Part shown: positions 21,966 through 32,843 of the stretch, one piece after another
Numbering within the stretch: position 1 is the first letter of the stretch
Layout: every line of letters begins with the position of its first letter
From: Branchiostoma lanceolatum
Taxonomy: Eukaryota > Chordata > Leptocardii > Amphioxiformes > Branchiostomatidae
Reading direction: 5' to 3'
Length of the DNA stretch: 64,000 nt
Assembly (NCBI RefSeq): GCF_035083965.1
Contig: NC_089724.1
Coordinates: 21,790,474-21,854,473 of the forward strand
The notes under the pieces: model-generated
What the model was told of the DNA's origin: nothing
Seen by the model: only the letters and a program-made list of their open reading frames with translations
Databases searched by the model: none
Translations under genes and position numbers: made by a program

Positions 21966-22650
21966 AACTTGTGCTCTAACCCTAACCCTAACCCTAGCAC
22001 CTAGGGTTAGGGTTAGGGTTAACTTTTAAAGTCTCATAACTCGAGAACAAAGCACGATATTTGAAATCCGTTTTCAGTTTCAAACTCCTGGCCAAAAGAC
22101 CTTTCAAATGAGCCCAAGTTTGGCCCGTTTGAAGAAACTTGTGCTCTAACCCTAACCCTAGCACCTAGGGTTAGGGTTAGGGTTAACTTTTAAAGTCTCA
22201 TAACTCGAGAACAAAGCACGATATTTGAAATCCGTTTTCAGTTTCAAACTCCTGGCCAAAAGACCTTTCAAATGAGCCCAAGTTTGGCCCGTTTGAAGAA
22301 ACTTGGGCTCTAACCCTAACCCTAACCCTAGCACCTAGGGTTAGGGTTAACCTAAAAAGTCGCATAACTCGAGAACAAAGCACGATATTTGAAATCCGTT
22401 TTCAGTTTCAAACTCCTGGCCAAAAGACCTTTCAAATGAGCCCAATTTTGGCCCGTTTGAAGAAACTTGTGCTCTAACCCTAACCCTAGCACCTAGGGTT
22501 AGGGTTAGGGTTAACCTAAAAAGTCGCATAACTCGAGAACAAAGCACGATATTTGAAATCCGTTTTCAGTTTCAAACTCCTGGCCAAAAGACCTTTCAAA
22601 TGAGCCCAAGTTTGGCCCGTTTGAAGAAACTTGTGCTCTAACCCTTCTAA
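21940..22650. repeat. Tandem array of ~164-170-bp units with telomere-like palindromes
   Basis: Four full units and a fifth partial one occur, with GCTCT landmarks at 21,973, 22,143, 22,307, 22,471 and 22,635. Each full unit contains two to four CCCTAA repeats, a GCACC spacer and two to four TTAGGG repeats head to head, then a conserved non-telomeric block starting CTCGAGAACAAAGC. The palindrome could fold into a hairpin. Confidence 0.92.
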
Positions 22651-24160
22651 CAATTCCGCCACGAAAAGTAGGACGGAAATTGTAATCACATGGTCGGAAA
22701 GCGGTTTTCTGCTGTTTTCCGATGTATTTATCGCTATTGTCTGTTGTCCCTTTATTTTGGGTAGAAACCATAGAAAAATGTAAATTTTGGACCCGAAAAA
22801 TATCATTTTTTAAACACTTTTTTGATCGAACCTGCTCGGAAAAAACGAGTTTTCCTGCGGTCACGATATATATGCTGAGAAAGCTTTGTAAATGGTGTCT
22901 CTGAAAAATGAAGAAAAAAAATTAACTAGACTGGCCGTCATTTGCTTTAAGAGCAAATTCAGGATGTTTCGCCCATACTCCTCATGCAAGAAGTGGGCTG
23001 TCCCAAAATAACTCCTGGGTAAATCCAAGTTTCTGCATAATTTTTGGCCAGGTGCATTCACCTTTCCTAATGGTACCTACATCTTAAAGATGACACCCGC
23101 AGCTGTCACGGTAAGGGAAATACAAGTTTATGCATGAATTATGCAAATGAGGTCCTCATTAGCATAATTCATGGCCAGGTGTGATCACCTTTGCTAACGG
23201 TACGTACATGTCAAATCTGACATCTGCAGCTTTTCCGGTAAGGGAATTACAAGTTTACGCATAAATCATGCAAATGAGGTCCTCATTAGCATAATTTATG
23301 GCCAAGTGTGTTCGCCTTTCCTAAAGGTACCTACATGTCAAAGATGACATCCGCAGCTTTTACGGTAAGGGACATACAACTTCATGCATTGATTATGCAA
23401 ATGAGGTCCTCATTAGCATAATTTATGGCCTGGTGTGTTCGCCTTTCCTAAAGGTACCTACATCTCAAAGATGACATCCGCAGCATTTACGGTAAGGGAC
23501 ATACAACTTTATGCATACATTATGCGAATTAGGTCCTCATTAGCATAAGTAATTGTCAGGTGTAGTCACCTTTCCTATAGGTACCTACATCTCAAATATA
23601 ACATCCGTACCATGTAACATAAGGTACATATAACTTTCTGTAATACCATTAGTACAGGTACCCCCTGACATCTGCTTGGTTTTAAGTCCCAGACATGGTA
23701 AGTGTAGGAGGGCTTATGTTACAGTATGACCTAGTTCTTGCTGGCCCCGACAGAAAATAACCAAAAATTGCATCAAAAAATTGCAAAATAAATCATTTTG
23801 AAGTAGTGTATGCCAAAAGAAAATAATGAGGTCCTTTGGGTAAATATCCAATGCACAACTGAACCAAATTTCAGGTCCTCAGGTTTCAACACCACGGCAC
23901 TGGAGGCCATCATGTGCGACTTTTGTCTGAAAATGACCAAAAAACCTCCATAAAATCATTTTAAAAACTTATATCAACAAAATTTAAAAAGGGTCTAGGG
24001 GTATACACGTACTCTACCTGCATACCAAATTTCAGCTAATTTGATCGACGGACGACCGAGAAGAAGCGATTTGAAGATTTGACAGGAGAAGAAGAAGGAG
24101 AAGGAGAAGAAGAAGGAGAAGAAACCTGACAAAAACAATATGTTTCGTTGGCGAAACATA
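22651..24160. repeat. Dispersed repeat containing a ~126-bp tandem array
   Basis: About 23,034-23,650 holds five diverged copies of a 126-128-bp unit (landmark GAGGTCCTCATTAGCATA at 23,150, 23,276, 23,404 and 23,531). The flanks at 22,920-23,030 and 23,860-24,160 match, inverted, parts of 35,040-35,930, so both belong to one repeat family. It ends in a GAAGAAGAAGGAG-rich stretch and a small hairpin (TGTTTCGttggCGAAACA). No protein is encoded. Confidence 0.7.
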
Positions 24161-24623
24161 AAAAGTCATATACGGTGAAAATGCATTAAAAACGATGCTA
24201 TTTGGGTCATCAGGCGAGAAAACCGCATCACCGTTGCCGCGGACTAATACAAAAAATAGCGAACTAACTGCACCGCGCCCAAAAATACTACAACTCACGG
24301 GCTTTTCAGAAGATTCAAAATATTTATGCACAGCTAAAACCATCGCCAAGCAATCTCGGGCAGAAATCAGGGTGACGACCATGCACTTCCGGCAGATTAC
24401 CGGGTCATGGTCACCCGGTCACAATTGAACTCCGACCCGGAACCTTGAACGCGAAAACGACTTGTCTCGAATCTGCGGCTACAATTAGATCGCCGTTTTC
24501 GCTCCTGAGAAAGTAGCGGGAACGGTATCAAAATTTGAGTTTGGAAGTTTTTGGCTATGTTTGCAACAGAAATAACGCCATTTTAAAATTCTCGAATTGT
24601 AAATTTAGAATAAGGAGTGAACT

Positions 24624-27600
24624 ATGTCTCAAGATGATAGCGAGGAGGAGATCTGGGGGTACAGAAGCCGTCTGAAACGGCAACATCGACCGGAACAGGC
24701 GGATGGGGAGGGGGGCGCGGACTCATCCCCTCCCCCCTCGCAGGCAAAAGGAAAGGCTCGCGGCAGGAAGGCCACCACGCCCAAGGGGAAAGGTATGATA
24801 GTTGCTATTTTATAGTGTAAAAGTGGTCTTCCATGGTCTGGAAGAAGGCGTCGTTTACATTGTACATGTACAGTATTAACTATAACGTATCAAACCCTTG
24901 CTCGGTCCTAGCCTACCCTCCTTGGCCTAACGTTTAGAGCTGCACGTTTAGATGTCAGAGTTTTGTAATCTCCAAGCAGATGTAGCAGTCGGACATGTTT
25001 TGAAACCGCCAAACACGCCCCCCCCCAAAACCCGACTGCTACATGATCGTACATCTGCTTTGAGATTAAAAAATTATTTTGAAACCTGCAGCCGTTAACG
25101 TTACATTTCTATTGAATCTAGCCTACTATTCCCTGTGTTTGGTTAAAAGCAAATTCGTTTTCTCTGCATTCATGTAACAGCTTGAAGTACAGGCTTGTGT
25201 GTTACATCATGGGGTGATTTACCCGTCATGTTTTGGAATTTATCTAAGAAGTATATATTTTAATTTGGCATTTTGTATATGCTGTGTCGTAGGAAGAACT
25301 GCCACCAAGTCACCGGGCAGGTCTCCACGGGGTAGGAGGTCAGGAGATGAGACGACTCCCAAGCGTGTCGTCCATGAGGGGTTCTGCCCAAACTGCCAGA
25401 TGCCGTTCAGCCTCCTATTGGTCCAGTCTCCCCGCTGGCACATGGCTGAGTGCATGGAGCAGCCCATTCAGGCAGTAGAGGGTAATTAGTAGGGCTAATT
25501 AAAGATGTACACTCAGGAACTTCAAGTTCAGAAGTATCTTTTCCTAACTATCTTTTCCTTACTTCATTTGGAAGTGGATAAGTGGATGAACAGATGAATT
25601 TTGATACAAATTTCTCCATGTCGCTCAGGTGGTCTCCATTCTTTAGTCTTTAGGCTACAATATCTCTTCTTAGGTTACTAGTATGATATTGAATGATATT
25701 GATACAGCCTTTAACATGCTGTACATCTCCTTCCTTAGCAGAATGCCCCGCAGGCCTGTCGTGTGACTGCACCATCCCCTCCCACTACAGGCGGTTCCAC
25801 CACACCCTGCTGGCCATGGGGAGGGCGGGGCTGCCGGGCACTGACCTGCAGGACGCTGACCTGATGCCCCCTCAGGGTAACCTACACTGTCTTGAGCAGT
25901 TTGTTGACAGCTTTCTTGTAGATAGATCAGCGAGTCTGAGATTTTTCTGACCTCCTAACAGCATAGTAAATATACATTTTTCCAAAAGGCTACCTACATT
26001 ATTGCAGGAAGGTTGACTGTGACAATATGAATTCATTAAAACTTCATTTGCCAGTTTTACATGGCCCTTTACTTTAGAGAATAGTTATATTTTGTTTTTA
26101 TATTTGACACACAGGAGATGAAGTGTCTCAAGAGGACCATGACAGCAGAGACACTGCTGTATCATCTGTTAGCAGTGCCTCTACTACACAAGGGAGTGGA
26201 AAGAAAAGGGAGCTCTCAGTCAACTCTGTTACTTCTCTGAAACGTATGAAAAAAGGCAGCATATTAGAAGTGGAAACTGTAACAGATGCTCAAGATGAAC
26301 AAAGAAAAGGAGCATTTTTCTCCAGCAAAGTCACAGTATCGTCAGAAGATTTTGTTGTCAAAGGGAAAAGGGAGACATCCAAGGCACAATCAAAGCAGGG
26401 TGTTAGTGAAGTGAAGTCCAGACATTTTCAAGTGTCAATTAAATCAGGTTCTAATCCGGTAAAATCGGACCATCAACCACTCCCCAAACTGCCAAACATG
26501 TCAACAAAGGGTTTGGGAATTAGGAGACAGAGACTTGAGCCACTTATGCCTGAAGATAAGACAAGTGATCAAAAAAAGGTGAACAGTACACAAGACTTTG
26601 TGCAGAAGGCGGAAGAAACAGACGAAGCAGGGGATGAGAATGTAGACCACGAGAGTTTAAGTGACATAGACATGTTTGGAGAAGACAGTACTGAGGATGC
26701 TCCTCAGACGAATAACCCAGCTTGGCCAAGCCAAGAAGAAAGTGAAAGTTGCAGTGAAGAAGACATCTTTGCCTGTAAGGATGGTGGTGAGGATCCTATC
26801 AAGGAGGAGGAATGTGGAGACAAGAACGGCATACCTGAGTTTGATGTAGATTTGGATGACTTGGTACAGGAAATGTCTGATTGGAGAGATGGAGGGAGTG
26901 ATGGAGATGATGGTGATGAGGAGAAGGAGGAAGAAGATAAGGATTCTGATTATGTTGTAGGAGGGAGCCAAAGTTCTGTAAACACTGCTATACAAACAAT
27001 GTCATCCTTAGCCCAAACCTCCAGTCAAGGAGAAGTAGCAACTAAGAAACAGTCCAGGATATTCTCCTTTTTCAAACCTGTCTCAGGGAGTACTGTCCCG
27101 AAATCTGCACAGGGAAAACCTGAGGTGAAACACAGTGTACAGGGAGGAAGGATTTCACAGTCGGACAGTACCAGGAGTGTGGGCACGTCCCAGACAGGGG
27201 CGGCATCTCAGATGGGGAGGACCAGTAATTGGAATGGAGGAGCAACATTTTCCTACCCACGAGGAGACACTCAGGGAGCTCCAGCATCTAAGCAGTGCCC
27301 GTTTTACAAGAAAATACCTGGTAGGAATGGAGATGTTGCTTGGTAGGCACAAGTAAAAACAATGGACATGAATGCTTATCTGCAAATGAACTTAACTGCA
27401 AGTGCACCAGATACGCTTTTAGAATTCCTGCCACACAATTACACACTAGAGCTTTAGTCAGTATATCTATAGTCAAGGATTTATGTCATATTCTAACCAC
27501 TTTCCAATTTCTACATGTAGGAACCACGTTTGTAGTGGACGCATTTCGCTATGGTACTATCCCAGGATGCTCGGCGTACTTCTTGAGCCATTTTCACTAC

Positions 27601-30600
27601 GATCATTACCAGGGTCTCCGCAAGCACTTCCGACATGCTATCTACTCAAGCAAGGTATGTGCACTGATGTCACAATGTGTCTTTACGACTTGGTTTGCCA
27701 ATACAATGCTGTAATTACATGATAAAGATGCATCAGATATGTGTTTACTGAATCTTGAATGGTTTGGAAGATGGATGTTATCTTGTACCTAAGGTGACCT
27801 GTAACCTTGTGAAGAAGAAGATCCGGGTGGCTGACAGGTACCTGCACCCCCTCCCCCTGGACACCCCCTGTGACGTGGAGGGGGTAAAGGTCACTCTGCT
27901 GGAGGCAAATCAGTAAGTGGTCTGGTTTCATTTCCTTTATTCACTAAAATGGGATAATTGTCTAGTGATTTACAGCAATGCCACATTCGACCAGAAGACC
28001 ATGTGGGTTTGAATCCTGGCTGTCAGTATTCTGAGCTCCAGTTTGCTGGCTGCTTATAGGACTTGCCAGCTTTCAAATTTTAAACCGTCATGTGACGAGT
28101 TGCTTGATCTACATGTAGCACAGCCAGCCTCCACCATGTGCCTGTAAAACAGATTTGTCTCGCTAAAAGGCAATTGTATTAGTTGATACCACAGATACTG
28201 ATACACCAAAACTATATCTGATGTTTAAAGCTGTGTGATGGAAGTGCACTCCCTGTAAAAGAGGATGAAATAACAACTGTATGTCATTCTGTTCTGTGCA
28301 GCTGTCCAGGTGCTGTGATGTTCCTGTTCCAGCTGCCAGATGGGAAGAACCTGCTGCACACAGGTGGGACACTTGCAGCTGTTAGATACATTTTGTACTT
28401 GCACCTGTATCCCGCCAATGCCAAGTATGAGGGAAGACAAGGTTACCCCCCATTCCGGACATAGAATCTACATAAGAATTTCTAGTTGTTGTAGAATATC
28501 CTTGTTGCAATTGGTGTATTAGCATGAGAAATTAAGAATGAATCAGTCTATCACTCCAGTGCAGTCTTGTATACAAATCAATCAATCAGTGACGGTTAAA
28601 GCAGATGGTTATTTTTTTGTCTCAGAAATAATTTTACCACTGTGTTGTTTGTGAAAATGCTCCCCTCTTCACGTAATTACAGGAGATTTTCGAGCAGACT
28701 CATCGATGGAGTGTTACCCTGCACTGGCTGGGTGCAAAGTTCACACAATTTACCTGGACACCACGTAAGCCTCGCTGTTTGTCCACTCTAGCAGTTGATT
28801 CTGATATAAAAGGAAAACAGCTAAACCTTGCAGCAGAAAACATATTTCTTAGATACAGTAGATCCTTAGGAACTATAAAGAGATTCAAACTTACCCTTCA
28901 GACCTAGACTTCTGTAATCTTCACCACTGACAGTCTGACAAGCTGCTTTAACCTGTTGGTGGAGATGGAATAAGTGTTGCTGTGCGTTTCTTGATGTAGT
29001 GTCAACGTGTAGAGTTTCTAACACCCCAATGGTCCATCAATGACAACTGACATCACTATCTAACTAATGGATTCTAAGCTGTTGCAAAATTTTCCATTAT
29101 GCTGTAACAGTTATAATTCTGATGACCTCATGCAAACATTATGTGCCTGTTCCAGGTACTGTAACCCAGCCTACAGCTTCCCTGGCCAGATGGATGTGAT
29201 AGACTTTGCAGTGGGCGTGGCAGTAGAGGCAGTGCAACAGAACCCCAAAACTCTCATTGTCTGTGGCTCCTACACTATAGGGAAGGAGAGGGTCTTCTTT
29301 GGTGAGCATGCTCCACTTCAACTGTACTTTTTACCTTTGTTGGTATTCTATGTTTAACATTAAAAAATGGGTACTTACCGGTAAGTAAAATAGGGTCATA
29401 CCAGGAAGGTTGCAGCTCGAAATTGGCAAAAAAAAGAATAACAATAATGTTTAGTGCAATTATTCATGTCCCATTGGGGCTAAATGTTAAAGTTAGATAC
29501 AAGAGAGTGATAGTGAAACTATGCTAGTTTTATCTCTATCTATAGTTTACATGCGTCTTCTCTCTTCTTGAAACATGTGTAGACGAATTTACAGAGTTAC
29601 AACACTAGAGGATGTGTTAGTGTAACTTAAGAAAACATACACAATGGGTTGCAGGAAAAACAGATGTTTGACAATAGCCCTGCCACTACCTGTCCTCTGA
29701 TTTTATGTGATTACTTGTGTTCATGACAGCTGTAGCAGAAGCGTTGGGCTGCAAAGTTTGTGTGGCACGTGACAAAAAGAACACGCTTGACTGCCTGGAG
29801 TCCGACCAGGTCAAGCGCCTGGTCACCCTGAACGGTCGGGAAACCAGACTACATGTCCTGCCCATGAAGGACCTGAAGTTCAATGTGAGTATAAGGCCAG
29901 TTCAATGTGTAGGTTTCAATTATGTAAATAAGTAGGCATTATTAGGTTGAGAAGGTTGTGGTATGGAGCCTTGTGTATTTGCAGAAAATATTTTCAAATT
30001 TTGACCTTCTGCAATATAATATTGCAGAACACTGAAAAAAAGTATATCTACCACTGCGTTTGCTTTCCCTTATATCTTTCTAATAGTTGTAGGCAAACTG
30101 GAAAAAGTTTTGCTATGCATCCAAATCCTGTGTACTGGAACACCATCAAAGCTTGTGAGGTTTAAAACAGGCCCTTAATGATGTTTTGATTTGCATAACC
30201 AGTCTTTTACAATAGTCAACATAACTTCCAAGTTACTGTTATTTTCGTCATCTTGCAAAGAATTATACAAAAGCACTGTTGGATACGTTTATTGCTTTAT
30301 TTAAGTATTGGTATTGTGAATTGACTACCAGACTTGGTGAAGTATTATATTATTATGTTTTCTCCCCTTTTTTTTATTGCACAGAGTCTAAAGAGCTATC
30401 TGGAGGGATACAAGCCGCAGTACGACAGTGTGCTCGCCTTTGAACCAACAGGCTGGACCCACAACAATAGTGTTTCCACTGTGGCAAATATCAGGCCAAA
30501 GAGACATGGCAATATCACTGTATATGGTAATGGGATGTTTTATTATCATTTGATACATAGATGACATTGAAGTTTCTTGATTTTTAATTCTTTGCTATTG

Positions 30601-31049
30601 TTTATTGATGGAGGTTGTAGGTAGGAGATTTAAGCTTAAGCTTGTAACACAATACTGCCATGTATAAGCTGCCTTGATTTGGTTCGCATTTTTAGAGTAG
30701 TGTCTGGTTTTAGCTTTGGAGCCTTTCAAATTTCGTTCATGTGTATTGAAGTGACCAGAACTAACAGTCAAACATGAGGTCAGTGCCGGACTAGAGATGA
30801 AGGCAGCTTGCAAATGACTATGACAGTGGGGTACAGTAAACCTACATGGAATTTTGTTCCACAGGTATTCCGTACAGCGAACATTCCAGCTTCACCGAGA
30901 TGAAGCGGTTTGTCCAGTTCCTGCGGCCAGCAAAGATCCTGCCAACTGTCAACAACGGATCGCCCAAATCCCGCCGTGCCATGGAGCAGATCTTCCAGCA
31001 GTGGTCGTCAGAGGGGAGACAGCAGTCTATGGCATCATGGGTCAAATAG
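24624..31049 (+). CDS. DCLRE1A: DNA cross-link repair 1A nuclease (SNM1A), complete, 908 aa
   Basis: A 5'-3' exonuclease that digests past interstrand crosslinks in the nucleus. Twelve exons join in phase: 24624-24792, 25293-25481, 25739-25876, 26115-27320, 27521-27654, 27794-27912, 28302-28363, 28683-28764, 29156-29301, 29730-29884, 30385-30526 and 30865-31049. A UBZ4 ubiquitin-binding zinc finger uses C88, C91, H106 and C110. A long acidic linker (exon 4) holds a PIP box QSRIFSFF (Q478). The C-terminal metallo-beta-lactamase/beta-CASP domain has VVDAF, HFHYDH (591-596), HTGDFRAD and DTTYCNPAY, followed by [14 protein letters not shown] and IPYSEHSS. These match SNM1A over its full length and exclude SNM1B/C. 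Human SNM1A is 1040 aa; the linker is shorter here. It lies downstream of UNG in the same orientation. Confidence 0.97.
24968..25067. repeat. ~100-bp foldback repeat in DCLRE1A intron 1
   Basis: AATCTCCAAGCAGATGTAGC is mirrored by inverted ACATCTGCTTTGAGATT, and an inner pair GCAGTCGG/CCGACTGC also matches. It shares TCTCCAAGCAGA with the foldback at 52,401-52,536. Confidence 0.65.
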
Positions 31050-31722
31050 AGCTACAGTTTGATGTAGAGCATATTTGATAAAGTCTCAATATCATGCAAC
31101 TCTTACAAAATGAAAAATCTTAATTTGTTTCATTGTGAGAGACCTTGGAGCCAATATATATAAAAGTTATTATTGATGCATATTGCTTATTGTTCGACCT
31201 GAATGTATAAAGCTGTCTGCTTCATTTGAATTTTTGTCTCCCATTTTATCTTGTGAAGCCAAGAAAAAGATGAATTGTGTGAAATCATGCAGGTATAAAT
31301 TCTAAAGTATTGATGAGAAAATCATGTGATAAAATGTTTAACACCACAAAGCTTAAGCTTAGTTTTATGGATAGCATACATATGTGACATATAGCCTATT
31401 ACCCCCCCCCCCATTACAAACAGGTCGTTTAAAGAAGTCCTGTATATAAAAGGAATAGATATTTGTACTTGCTGAGTATATAAAGCACAGAACCTTATTT
31501 AATGCCAAATACCATATTATAATCAAGGGGGATTGAAGAAGAGATTGTCTTATCAAGGGGGATTGAAGAAGTCAACAAAGTGATAAAAACCAATATCTTT
31601 CATAACTTTGTATGCTGCACCATAAATTTTGAAAATAAATGAAGGTAACAAAACATTTAGTTGTTGCTTTTCATTTTTTCAGGGCAAGTTAGCAGCAATT
31701 TAGAAGTTGTTACAGAACAGTA
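31050..31722 (+). other. DCLRE1A 3' untranslated region and flank
   Basis: No coding exon was found. AATAAA at 31634-31639 is a plausible polyadenylation signal. A C10 run occurs near 31,403, and a short direct duplication (TCAAGGGGGATTGAAGAAG) lies at about 31,524 and 31,554. Confidence 0.55.
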
Positions 31723-32441
31723 GAGTCAATTCCATGTCACCGAGAGGGTTTTCAGGTAATATTGCTTGTGAGTTCAAACAATTTTAGATAAAAGACTATT
31801 CAAGTCAAAAGAGTTCTAATTTGTTCAAACAATCAAGAATGAAAGTTTGAACATGTTTGAACTTACTTATATATGCTGGAACTATTTGGAAAGTAATTGC
31901 ACAAATATCTCTTTATTTAGAACAATTTTCAAACATCTATGTGATTATTTCACTGTTCGAACATGTTGGAACAATTTGAATCATTTTTCAAATGGTAGAT
32001 TTGGGTTATTGCCCCAATAAAAGTAGGTGCTAATCACACTCTATTGTCTGCCTCTGTATATTTTTAGATTTCACGTCTGGACTTTTGTCTTCAGGTGTCT
32101 ATGCATGGCACCCAGGGATAATCCCCTATACTTTAAAGGGATGTGTGAATTGCCCTGTTTCCATCCCACTGACCCAGTTATACCATATTGTTATAATGTT
32201 GGAACATGTAGGAACAAATGATCAACCTATTTTCCAACAGTTTCGAAAGTGATACAAATAACATGTGCAATGTTAGAAATTTGTCTTACATGTTGGAACA
32301 CAGCAGAAACTATTTAGAACATCACATGAATGTTGGAAATTGTTCTAAACAGTCACTTATCTCCCTTAGATTGTTACAAAGGTTTTACAAATGTTAGAAC
32401 AAAAGGCAACAAACACCCTCTCGGTAATGTGGAATCGACTC
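31723..32441. mobile_element. 719-bp MITE with TA target site
   Basis: Terminal inverted repeats read GAGTCAATTCCATGTCACCG at the left and the imperfect inverse ending GGAATCGACTC at the right, both followed inward by GAGAGGGT. TA flanks both sides (31721-31722 and 32442-32443). The interior is rich in GTTGGAACA/GTTCAAACA words and codes for nothing. It fits a Tc1/mariner-type MITE between DCLRE1A and the aminopeptidase gene. Confidence 0.75.
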
Positions 32442-32779
32442 TATGTTGTTATGTCTCAATTTTGTAATCTTGTGTATTTCTAAGTCCAATCTCGTTTTCA
32501 TATCACATAGTGAATGTTATGTCATAGCTGGGCTTCCAATGGATATTGTTTGCATTGAATTGGATCATACATCATACATATAACGTTAGGATTAAAATGT
32601 TGCATCAATACAGTAACGTTATATGCATATCAATATAGTATATGCATGTCCTCAGGAGTAACGTTAGTTCTCAATGGAAATTGTTTAGCCAATGGATACT
32701 ATCCGCTGCCACCGTAGGATCTGCTTGAAGATTAAAAGGAAGAGTTCAGAAACTTCACAGGTTGGAGAAAGTTTGTCTG

Positions 32780-32843
32780 CGGACTGTGATTGGCTGATGT
32801 CCGCGGTGACCCCGGGTCAGGGGGCGTGGCGTTCTCTTCCAAC
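32780..32843 (+). promoter_or_regulatory. Aminopeptidase proximal promoter
   Basis: An inverted CCAAT box (ATTGG at 32789-32793) and a GC box (GGGGGCGTGGC near 32,820) lie within 60 bp of the start codon in a locally CpG-rich stretch. No TATA box was seen. Confidence 0.45.

Noticed and set aside
21978..22520. True chromosome end
   Set aside because: Telomeric words are very short, face both ways, and active single-copy genes lie on both sides.
26123..27346. Separate single-exon gene of 407 aa
   Set aside because: It is the large internal exon 4 of DCLRE1A (26115-27320), with matching splice phases at both ends; the apparent start is not an ATG.
27960..28030. Second SINE with a B-box-like GGGTTTGAATCC
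   Set aside because: Only one Pol III box is visible and no repeat borders were found.
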